19,700 nt of DNA from DATIHT01 sp964348615. Lineage in GTDB: Bacteria > Patescibacteriota > Microgenomatia > Curtissbacterales > GWA2-41-24. Below are positions 14,397-19,700 of this stretch, piece by piece; position 1 is the stretch's first letter, and the number at the start of each line of letters is the position of its first letter. The notes under the pieces are model-generated. The model was not told the origin of the DNA. It did no database searches and was given only the letters and a program-made list of their open reading frames with translations. The position numbers and the translations under genes were made by a program. The DNA lies in the NCBI GenBank assembly GCA_964348615.1, contig CAYGDE010000011.1, positions 1 to 19,700 of the forward strand, read 5' to 3'.

Positions 14397-14446
14397 AAAT
14401 TTATGCAACAGGGGCAAGTGCCCCGGGGATGTTGTCGCCTAAATTT
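14397..14446. repeat. Nested inverted repeat between nadR-like and HAD genes
   Basis: Outer arms AAATTTA (14397-14403) and TAAATTT (14440-14446), inner arms CAACA (14406-14410) and TGTTG (14430-14434), and a central GC-rich hairpin GGGGCA/TGCCCC (14411-14424). It lies in the 126-nt gap between the two genes. It could end the kinase transcript or regulate the HAD gene, but no clear T-run follows the GC stem. Confidence 0.5.
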
Positions 14447-14480
14447 CCGTTAGCAACTGCAGTTTAGCACACCACTTACA

Positions 14481-15011
14481 TTAGCTCAAGTTGTCCGAAA
14501 CAAGTTTAATCCGTTCGTCTAAAGAACCAGAAGCAACTATATAATCTTGCTTATAATAATTGAGTAGTTCGATAAGCCTTTCGTGGAATTGCTTTCTCCT
14601 TTTGCCACGTCTAACCTCATCTTGAACATAGGGAATATCAATGTCTGTAATAACGTGCAGGTCGTACTTCCTATTTTTGAATTGCGCCTCCACCTCGCGA
14701 GTCCCCTTGCCTAAAAAGTATTCTTGCCAAGCATATGTAACCAGAGCATTTGTATCACAAAATAAAACCTTGTTGGCATAAAGTGCAAGTTGATCTTCCA
14801 TACTATTCTGAATCTTAGCGATATACTCAAATTCTTTGTTCTCCCACCGAGAAAACTTTGACGCTTTTTTACAAATACTATAATACCTACCAAATTCAAC
14901 AACCCATGCTGTTTTGAACCTATTTGCCAGTTCTTTGGCCAAAGTGGTAGTACCTGTAGATTCGGCTCCTAATATACATACTCGCTTAACAATATAAGAC
15001 GGTTTTTTCAT
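14481..15011 (-). CDS. NadR-like nicotinamide riboside kinase (AAA_28)
   Basis: The 176-aa product corresponds to the ribosylnicotinamide-kinase domain of NadR alone, without the helix-turn-helix or adenylyltransferase domains. Visible motifs are the P-loop GAESTGTTTLA (residues 14-24), EFGRYY near residue 40, FCDTNALVTYAW near residue 84 (the domain's conserved DT), and DIDIPYVQDEVR...RKQFHERL further on. It would phosphorylate nicotinamide riboside in NAD salvage. The usual P-loop Lys is Thr; similar TGTTT loops occur in relatives, so this need not mean inactivity. A TGATATAAT box ends 6 nt before ATG 15011, suggesting a leaderless mRNA. Another P-loop nucleoside kinase is the main alternative. 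Confidence 0.78.
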   Translation of the reverse strand: MKKPSYIVKRVCILGAESTGTTTLAKELANRFKTAWVVEFGRYYSICKKASKFSRWENKEFEYIAKIQNSMEDQLALYANKVLFCDTNALVTYAWQEYFLGKGTREVEAQFKNRKYDLHVITDIDIPYVQDEVRRGKRRKQFHERLIELLNYYKQDYIVASGSLDERIKLVSDNLS

Positions 15012-15017
15012 CGATGG

Positions 15018-15026
15018 ATTATATCA
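15018..15026 (-). promoter_or_regulatory. Extended -10 promoter of the nadR-like gene
   Basis: TGATATAAT on the minus strand (TGn plus perfect TATAAT) in the 24-nt gap after the exonuclease gene. It ends 6 nt before ATG 15011, so transcription should start on the A of the ATG. Confidence 0.62.
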
Positions 15027-15035
15027 AACGAAAAT

Positions 15036-16010
15036 CTAAATCAACTTTAACTGGTCAGTGTTGTTGTCAGTTGACGGTTTACGGTTCACAGACTTTTTGT
15101 CATTACTGTCAACTGTTAACTGTGAACTGTTAACTATTCCCGGCAGCTTACTCACTATCGACTTAAACCCCAACCGCACATATTCTGCCCTCACCGTTTC
15201 CCAATCTGGTTTAAATTCTAAATTCTCAAATTTCAAATCTAAATTCACATTACAATCCAACTCCACCAACCGCTTTGCAGAAAGAGCTATATCGCGCCCG
15301 GCAGTTAATTTTGCTTTGACTGTCTCCCCTTGTTCATCAATATGTTCAAACAAATTCTCCAATGTCTGGTATTTCGAAAGAAGACTTGAGGCAATTTTTG
15401 GTCCAATCCCGGCAATGCCCGGAACGTTATCGGAAGTATCTCCAACCAAAGACTTGTAATCCACCATTTGTACAGGTTCAATCCCAAACTTTTCTCTTAC
15501 TTCTGCAGCACCATACAATGTAGTTCCGTTCAAATTCCAGCCTGGCATCTGGACTTTGATATCACCATTAACCAGCTGCAATACATCACGATCCCCACTA
15601 AGAATAACGACACTAATCGAATTTTTGGGGGTGGCAGGACCCGCAAAAATTGCGCGCGTCGCTATCGTTGCCAGCAAATCGTCTGCTTCATATCCTTCCT
15701 TTTCAAAATACGGGATGCCAAAGGCTTCCAAAACTCGTTTTACCTTTGGTAACTGAGGGTATAAATCAGCAGGCGGCGCTGGCCTTTGGGCTTTATATTT
15801 TTCAAATTCAATATGCCGAAATGTAGGTGCCTTTGTATCAAACGCACAGGCAATATATGTTGGTTTTACCTCATCAATTGCCTTAAGAAGCATGTTGGAA
15901 AATCCATAAACCGCATTGGCATTCTCCCCGCTTTTATCTGTCAGGGGTGGCAGCGCATGATAGGCACGATGGAAAAGATTATTACCATCAATAAGAAGAA
16001 GAGTAGACAC
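15036..16010 (-). CDS. Stand-alone 5'-3' exonuclease, PolA N-domain type
   Basis: The 324-aa product is the 5'-nuclease domain of DNA polymerase I without the polymerase. Metal-binding motifs are in order: LLLIDGNNLFHRAYHAL, ACAFDTKAPTFRHIEF, EGYEADDLLATIA near residue 110, LSGDRDVLQLV near residue 138, and VGDTSDNVPGIAGIGPKIA with the helix-3-turn-helix near residue 190. It removes 5' flaps and RNA primers. The domain ends near residue 293 at a typical FKSIVSKLPG; the last ~30 residues are encoded by heptamer repeats. GTG 16010 is chosen because an extended -10 box ends 6 nt upstream; TTG 16016 is the alternative. Whether a separate polymerase gene exists lies outside the window. Confidence 0.88.
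   Translation of the reverse strand: MSTLLLIDGNNLFHRAYHALPPLTDKSGENANAVYGFSNMLLKAIDEVKPTYIACAFDTKAPTFRHIEFEKYKAQRPAPPADLYPQLPKVKRVLEAFGIPYFEKEGYEADDLLATIATRAIFAGPATPKNSISVVILSGDRDVLQLVNGDIKVQMPGWNLNGTTLYGAAEVREKFGIEPVQMVDYKSLVGDTSDNVPGIAGIGPKIASSLLSKYQTLENLFEHIDEQGETVKAKLTAGRDIALSAKRLVELDCNVNLDLKFENLEFKPDWETVRAEYVRLGFKSIVSKLPGIVNSSQLTVDSNDKKSVNRKPSTDNNTDQLKLI
15069..15089. repeat. Heptamer array A at the exonuclease C-terminus
   Basis: Three plus-strand units, AGTTGAC-GGTTTAC-GGTTCAC, in the last codons of the exonuclease gene. They are in inverted orientation to array B at 15108-15135. Confidence 0.75.
15108..15135. repeat. Heptamer array B at the exonuclease C-terminus
   Basis: Four plus-strand units of GTNAACT (GTCAACT, GTTAACT twice, GTGAACT); 18 of 21 positions match the base 7 nt on. 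Coding strand product: NSSQLTVDS. With array A it can form an imperfect stem-loop around 18 nt. Confidence 0.85.
15212..15246. repeat. Five-unit heptamer array in the exonuclease gene
   Basis: Plus-strand units TAAATTC (three times), TCAAATT and TCAAATC, all in 7-nt phase. Coding strand product: NLDLKFENLEFK, near residue 260. Confidence 0.78.
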
Positions 16011-16016
16011 CAGCAA

Positions 16017-16025
16017 ATTTTAGCA
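16017..16025 (-). promoter_or_regulatory. Extended -10 promoter of the exonuclease gene
   Basis: TGCTAAAAT on the minus strand, ending 6 nt before GTG 16010. The layout is the same as for fic and the nadR-like gene. It supports the GTG as a leaderless start; no Shine-Dalgarno is present. Confidence 0.55.
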
Positions 16026-16030
16026 CAGAA

Positions 16031-17953
16031 TTATGCTTGCGCACCTTTTGTTTTAGGAGTTTTTTTAAACTTCACTTCCCCGTTTGTCACTGGCTTTCCT
16101 ACCAGCTTTTCAAACTCATCGCGCTCTAACGTCTCTTTTTCTAAAAGAGTGTTTGCAACCAAGTCCAGCTTTGCTCTGTGCTTGGTTAGTACATCTTGGG
16201 CAACTTTGTATCCTTCATCAATAATTTTGGCAATTTCTTTATCTATTTTAAAGGAAAGCTCTTCGGAAATTTTGTTATTCTCACCATACATAGCAACGGT
16301 TTGTGTATTTGGTGCAAAAATTGTCGGCCCCAGAGAACTCATACCAAAATCCTCAACCATTTGCCTAGCAACAGTAGATGCAATTTCCAAATCGGAAGAC
16401 GCACCTGTTGTATATTCCTTAAAAATAAACTCTTCTGCTGCCCTCCCCCCCAAAAGTGTGGCAATCCGCTCCAAAAGTCGTGTCTTTGTCTCGGTATACC
16501 TGTCAATTGTCGGCGGTACAAGTGTATGTCCTCCGGTTGACCCGCGGGAAACTATAGAAATTCTGTGAACAGGATCAGTATGCGGCAAATAATGGGCAAC
16601 CAATGCATGCCCACCCTCATGATATGCAGTCATCCTTCGTTCTTCAATCGATTGTAATCTCTTTCTTTGTGGTCCAAGTTTAACTTTAGTCGCAGCTTCC
16701 TCTAAATCTATATTGGTTATCTCTTTTCTCGCTTCTCTTGCTGCCAAAATTGCAGCTTCGTTAAGCATGTTTGCAAGATCTGCTCCCGAAAACCCAACTG
16801 TTCTTCTTGCAATACGCTCAATATCTGCTTCTTTTGCGAAAGGTTTGCCTTTCATATGAATTTTAATTATCGCTTTCCTGCCTTCAATATCTGGCAAATC
16901 CAAAGCAACACGCCTATCAAATCGTCCAGGTCGAGTCAGCGCTGAATCCAACAAATCTGGACGGTTTGTAGCAGCAGTTACAATAACGTTTTCGGTTGGC
17001 GCAAAACCATCCATTTCAACCAGTATTTGGTTAAGGGTTTGCTCACGCTCGTCATGTCCACCCGAAAATCCCATCCCTCTCATTCTCCCAATAGACTCAA
17101 TCTCGTCAATGAAAATAATCGCAGGGGAAATTTTCTTTGCCTGAGCAAATAAATCACGAACTCTCGCAGCTCCCACACCTACCAACATTTCCATAAATTC
17201 AGAACCAGCAACAGAGAAAAAAGGCACTCCCGCTTCGCCTGCAATTGCCCTCGCCAGAAGCGTTTTCCCCGTCCCTGCTGGCCCAACCAAAAGTACACCT
17301 TTTGGAGTTCTTGCACCAAGTGCCCGGTATTTTTCCGGATGTTTTAAAAAATCGACAATCTCTTCCAACTCTTGCTTTGCCTCGTCCACCCCTGCAACAT
17401 CCGCAAAAGTAGTCTTGGGCATATCTTTCGTGAACTGCTTTGCGCGAGACTGCGAAAAAGAAAAAACATTAGAAGCCCCATCTTTTGCTTGTCTAAAGAT
17501 AAAAAAGAAAAAAAGGATCATAAGCCCAAGAGGCAAAACTGTGGTTAAAATACCAACCCAAGCTTCGGAAAATGTCCTATCTTTGACATTAATGGTCACT
17601 GTTGTCGGATCTACTTTTGCAGCATCCATTGCCGCATAAAACGACTGGTTCGCTTCTTTTCTCGAAGTATAAAGCGTTCCATCCTTAAGCTTTACATGCA
17701 AAGCATCAGCATCAATTTCAACACTATCGACCTTATTGTCGCGAATATCGGAAATTACCGCAGAAACTGGCTGGTTTGGTAAAAACTTCTCAACTGGGTT
17801 AGAAGTGGAAACAAAAAACAAAAAAATCAAAAAACCTAAAATTGCGTAGATTAAAAACCCACGCCAGCCGGATTTAACTCGCATTTTGGGAACAGAAACT
17901 TTTGGAATTTGGGAAGATATTTTCTTTCCTGGCTTTTTAGAATCCTTAGGCAT
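16031..17953 (-). CDS. ftsH: ATP-dependent zinc metalloprotease FtsH
   Basis: The 640-aa product is a full-length FtsH, the membrane-bound AAA+ protease that degrades misfolded membrane and short-lived soluble proteins as a hexamer. In order: a basic N-terminus, TM1 (FLIYAILGFLIFLFFVS, residues ~35-52), a periplasmic domain, TM2 near residues 131-155, Walker A GPAGTGKT near residue 226, Walker B IIFIDEIESIG, the second region of homology TNRPDLLDSALTRPGRFDR, and zinc motif HEGGH near residue 445. The ATG at 17953 is preferred to GTG 17974, which falls next to a TGTTAAAAT promoter-like box (17973-17965). The C-terminus ends in a basic low-complexity tail. Confidence 0.97.
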   Translation of the reverse strand: MPKDSKKPGKKISSQIPKVSVPKMRVKSGWRGFLIYAILGFLIFLFFVSTSNPVEKFLPNQPVSAVISDIRDNKVDSVEIDADALHVKLKDGTLYTSRKEANQSFYAAMDAAKVDPTTVTINVKDRTFSEAWVGILTTVLPLGLMILFFFFIFRQAKDGASNVFSFSQSRAKQFTKDMPKTTFADVAGVDEAKQELEEIVDFLKHPEKYRALGARTPKGVLLVGPAGTGKTLLARAIAGEAGVPFFSVAGSEFMEMLVGVGAARVRDLFAQAKKISPAIIFIDEIESIGRMRGMGFSGGHDEREQTLNQILVEMDGFAPTENVIVTAATNRPDLLDSALTRPGRFDRRVALDLPDIEGRKAIIKIHMKGKPFAKEADIERIARRTVGFSGADLANMLNEAAILAAREARKEITNIDLEEAATKVKLGPQRKRLQSIEERRMTAYHEGGHALVAHYLPHTDPVHRISIVSRGSTGGHTLVPPTIDRYTETKTRLLERIATLLGGRAAEEFIFKEYTTGASSDLEIASTVARQMVEDFGMSSLGPTIFAPNTQTVAMYGENNKISEELSFKIDKEIAKIIDEGYKVAQDVLTKHRAKLDLVANTLLEKETLERDEFEKLVGKPVTNGEVKFKKTPKTKGAQA

Positions 17954-17964
17954 AGCAAACAGCA

Positions 17965-17973
17965 ATTTTAACA
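17965..17973 (-). promoter_or_regulatory. Possible extended -10 promoter of ftsH
   Basis: TGTTAAAAT on the minus strand ends 11 nt before ATG 17953, predicting an RNA leader of about 4 nt. It lies in the gap after the unknown 227-aa gene and helps rule out GTG 17974 as the start. Confidence 0.42.
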
Positions 17974-18005
17974 CTCAAAAACCTAAATTGCTACCTCTCC
18001 ATCTG

Positions 18006-18689
18006 CTAACGGTAGTTACGTGGTTTAGACTTCTTGGCAGCAACATATTTTTGAAAATCAAAATGGAGTCTCGGATCTACTTCTGCAACTGCATTTGATA
18101 ATCGTCTGCCATTTCGCAGCATGCGCATCCCAGTAGCTACAAAAAATTCCCTTTCAACCTTTTTCCAAGTAACTTCTATATTTCTAGGTTCAGCATCTAG
18201 CATATCAGCTGCTTTACCGACAGCTGTCCGGCCAATATCTTCAGGATCTGAATCTCCAATAACGGATAATAAATCATAGATCTCTCCAGGGTTTCCTTTT
18301 CTCGAAGCCAAAATGTAATATAATTTTCCTTTATAAAAATCTTTTTCAGGAGCAGTTACCCCATTTGTTGGTATTACTGCCTCTTTTTTTGGTTTATTCA
18401 AATTCTGGTCAATTCCCAAAACTCCCAAGCTGACAGTTGGAACATGCAAAACTATTGCTTCTCTACCAAAACTATCGCAAGTTTCGTTAATTCGCCAAGA
18501 TACAGAATCTAAATTTGGATTTTTGTCAAGAACTCCAAGTGTACTAACCATCCCTGGCAAATCCAACTCTCCTTTCGTACTGTCACCATCCAGATAAAAG
18601 ACTACACTAGAAAACCCTTCGCTTGGAACTCCATTTCCTTTTAAAAAATCAGTGTAATTTGTACCAGAAGCACATAATTCTTTGACCAT
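18006..18689 (-). CDS. Unknown 227-aa protein
   Basis: I do not recognise this protein. It has no membrane helix or signal peptide. The N-terminal two-thirds is a mixed alpha/beta-like sequence (SSVVFYLDGDSTKGELDLPGM, REAIVLHVPTVSLGVLG, KLYYILASRKGN). The C-terminal third is helical and strongly basic, ending KKSKPRNYR, which might contact nucleic acid or the ribosome. Three Cys are scattered without a metal-site pattern seen. It is probably real: a strong promoter (TTGACA, 17 nt, TAGAAT) ends 9 nt before ATG 18689 and codon use looks protein-like throughout. It sits between trpS and ftsH, which gives no clear hint of function. Confidence 0.75.
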   Translation of the reverse strand: MVKELCASGTNYTDFLKGNGVPSEGFSSVVFYLDGDSTKGELDLPGMVSTLGVLDKNPNLDSVSWRINETCDSFGREAIVLHVPTVSLGVLGIDQNLNKPKKEAVIPTNGVTAPEKDFYKGKLYYILASRKGNPGEIYDLLSVIGDSDPEDIGRTAVGKAADMLDAEPRNIEVTWKKVEREFFVATGMRMLRNGRRLSNAVAEVDPRLHFDFQKYVAAKKSKPRNYR

Positions 18690-18698
18690 AGAAAGAAA

Positions 18699-18727
18699 AT
18701 TCTAGTTTTTGAAGATTAAATTGTCAA
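18699..18727 (-). promoter_or_regulatory. Strong sigma-70 type promoter of the 227-aa gene
   Basis: TTGACA (18727-18722) and TAGAAT (18704-18699) with an exact 17-nt spacer, the best promoter in the window. The start would fall near 18692, leaving only about 3 nt before ATG 18689. No Shine-Dalgarno is present. Confidence 0.72.
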
Positions 18728-18743
18728 TCCGCCTGCTGGCGGA
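18728..18743. repeat. Hairpin TCCGCC-TGCT-GGCGGA directly after trpS
   Basis: A perfect 6-bp GC-rich stem with a 4-nt loop begins right after the trpS stop and ends next to the -35 box of the 227-aa gene. It could act as a terminator or 3' stabiliser, but no T-run follows. It is nearly identical to the palindrome at 13186-13201. Confidence 0.6.
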
Positions 18744-19700
18744 CTAGAAGTAATCCAGTTTCATTGCTTTCTTAACTGCATCTAACGTTGCCTGAGCTTC
18801 TGCCCTTGCTTTTTCTGTTCCCTCTTTTAGAATCTTGAAAATATACTCTGGCTGATTTTCAAATTCAGCCCTGCGTTTTCTAATTGGCTCCAAAAATTCC
18901 TCCAAAACAGAACCCAAAAATTCCTTAACCTCCACATCCTTCACACTTCCCTCTTTATATCTCTTTTTATATTGTTCTATCTGGTCTCTGGTCTCTGGCG
19001 ACTGGTTACTAAACGCATCTAAATACACAAATACCGGGTTACCTTCCACCTGCCCTGGTTCATCTCCATGTATTCTATTTGGGTCGGTATACATACCCAT
19101 TACCTGCTTTTTAACTGTTGCCGAATCGTCGGAAAGATTAATTACATTACCTGCACTCTTGCTCATCTTTGCCTTACCGTCTGTTCCAGGCAATGTACCA
19201 ATATCTTCAGGTATCAAGGCTTCTGGAATTGGCAGCGTGTCGCCATAAACCTTATTAAACTCCCGCGCAATCTCACGCGTTACTTCAATATGAGAAGCTT
19301 GGTCACGTCCAACAGGCACCAAATGCGCCCTTGGCATCAAAATATCGGCAGACTGTAAAACAGGATACGTCAACAACCCCAAAGATGGCGTTTGGATATT
19401 CGCATCTCTCATTACATCTTTAAGTGTCGGTATTCGCTCCACCCTGGCAACTGTAACTAAATTGCTAAAGATAAAAGAAAGCTCCGTCACTTCTGGAACT
19501 TGCGATTGGACATAGATAGTCGATTTTTCAGGGTCAATCCCCACAGAAAGATAATCCAAAACCAGCTGGTGGATATTGTTGTTTAACTCCGCCGTTTTTT
19601 CCGGCCTTGTAGTTAAGGTATGCAAATCGGCAATTATAAAGAAGCACTCATACTCATCCTGCAGCTTCACCCTATTTCTCAAAGTGCCAACATAATGGCC
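18744..19700 (-). CDS. trpS: Tryptophanyl-tRNA synthetase, 5' end outside the window
   Basis: 318 residues of a class I aminoacyl-tRNA synthetase that charges tRNA-Trp. The window edge cuts it at GHYVGTLRN, the HIGH-type ATP-binding motif that normally lies near the N-terminus, so only a short piece is missing. Other landmarks are FFIIADLHTLTT, the specificity segment YPVLQSADILMPRAHLVPVGRDQASHIEVTREIA, and the KMSKS loop AKMSKSAGN near residue 178 of this fragment. A heptamer array (18983-19010) encodes SNQSPETRDQ in the C-terminal anticodon-binding part, an extra segment probably tolerated on the surface. Confidence 0.97.
   Translation of the reverse strand, partial: GHYVGTLRNRVKLQDEYECFFIIADLHTLTTRPEKTAELNNNIHQLVLDYLSVGIDPEKSTIYVQSQVPEVTELSFIFSNLVTVARVERIPTLKDVMRDANIQTPSLGLLTYPVLQSADILMPRAHLVPVGRDQASHIEVTREIAREFNKVYGDTLPIPEALIPEDIGTLPGTDGKAKMSKSAGNVINLSDDSATVKKQVMGMYTDPNRIHGDEPGQVEGNPVFVYLDAFSNQSPETRDQIEQYKKRYKEGSVKDVEVKEFLGSVLEEFLEPIRKRRAEFENQPEYIFKILKEGTEKARAEAQATLDAVKKAMKLDYF
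18983..19010. repeat. Heptamer array (GGTCTCT family) in trpS
   Basis: Four plus-strand units: GGTCTCT twice, then GGCGACT and GGTTACT. Coding strand product: NQSPETRDQ. The frame is the same as EndoQ copy 1. Confidence 0.83.

Noticed and set aside
15036..16010. Exonuclease gene as a frameshifted remnant of full polA
   Set aside because: The nuclease domain is complete and the next gene begins 24 nt later with its own promoter; no polymerase sequence follows in any frame.
825..19010. Heptamer arrays as CRISPR
   Set aside because: Units are 7 nt with no spacers, and no cas genes are present.
825..19010. Repeated GGTCTC as meaningful type IIS restriction sites
   Set aside because: The motif is just part of the repeat unit; no restriction-modification gene is in the window, and other arrays lack it.
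1..19700. Alternative genetic code (TGA read as an amino acid)
   Set aside because: TGA ends the EndoQ, trehalase and mutM genes exactly where the families end, so the standard bacterial code applies.
1..19700. tRNA or rRNA genes
   Set aside because: No cloverleaf-like T-arm motif or rRNA-like stretch was noticed in the short gaps; a dedicated scan was not possible.

Overview
All 19 protein genes in this 19.7 kb window lie on the minus strand, so transcription runs from high to low coordinates. The DNA is AT-rich by eye. Several traits suggest a Candidate Phyla Radiation (Patescibacteria) genome, perhaps from the Microgenomates side: tight gene packing, an archaeal-type ATP-dependent DNA ligase beside an endonuclease Q homologue, and many short repeats inside coding regions. 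This placement is inference, not proof. TGA is used as an ordinary stop, so the code is standard. A 100-N gap flanked by an identical 55-mer shows the sequence is a scaffolded assembly, probably metagenomic.

Layout in the direction of transcription. 19700-15036: trpS (5' end outside the window), an unknown 227-aa gene, ftsH, and a stand-alone 5'-3' exonuclease of the DNA polymerase I N-domain type. 15011-13662: a NadR-like nicotinamide riboside kinase and a HAD phosphatase, then the assembly gap. 13447-10719: a GT4 glycosyltransferase and a two-gene ABC-2 exporter, which look like a surface-glycan or export unit. 10710-7533: mutM, an MFS permease and recF, overlapping at both junctions. 7437-6718: a membrane-anchored SGNH hydrolase. 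6691-6533: a SAM-I riboswitch with a terminator. 6511-83: a 92-aa unknown protein, a Fic protein, an ATP-dependent DNA ligase, a GH37 trehalase, an EndoQ-type nuclease and a DUF4870 membrane protein.

Five of the 19 genes act in DNA repair (exonuclease, MutM, RecF, ligase, EndoQ). Together they cover damage recognition, incision, flap removal and sealing.

Three observations stand out. First, a complete SAM-I riboswitch (promoter, aptamer, antiterminator/terminator, Shine-Dalgarno) controls a small CxxC protein of unknown function instead of a recognisable methionine gene. Second, about a dozen short tandem arrays with a 7-nt unit are scattered through the window, mostly inside genes; one family is read in all three frames in different places. 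Third, several start codons lie only 6-11 nt after a good -10 box, often an extended TGn type, which points to leaderless mRNAs. Classical Shine-Dalgarno sites appear at operon-internal genes and behind the riboswitch.
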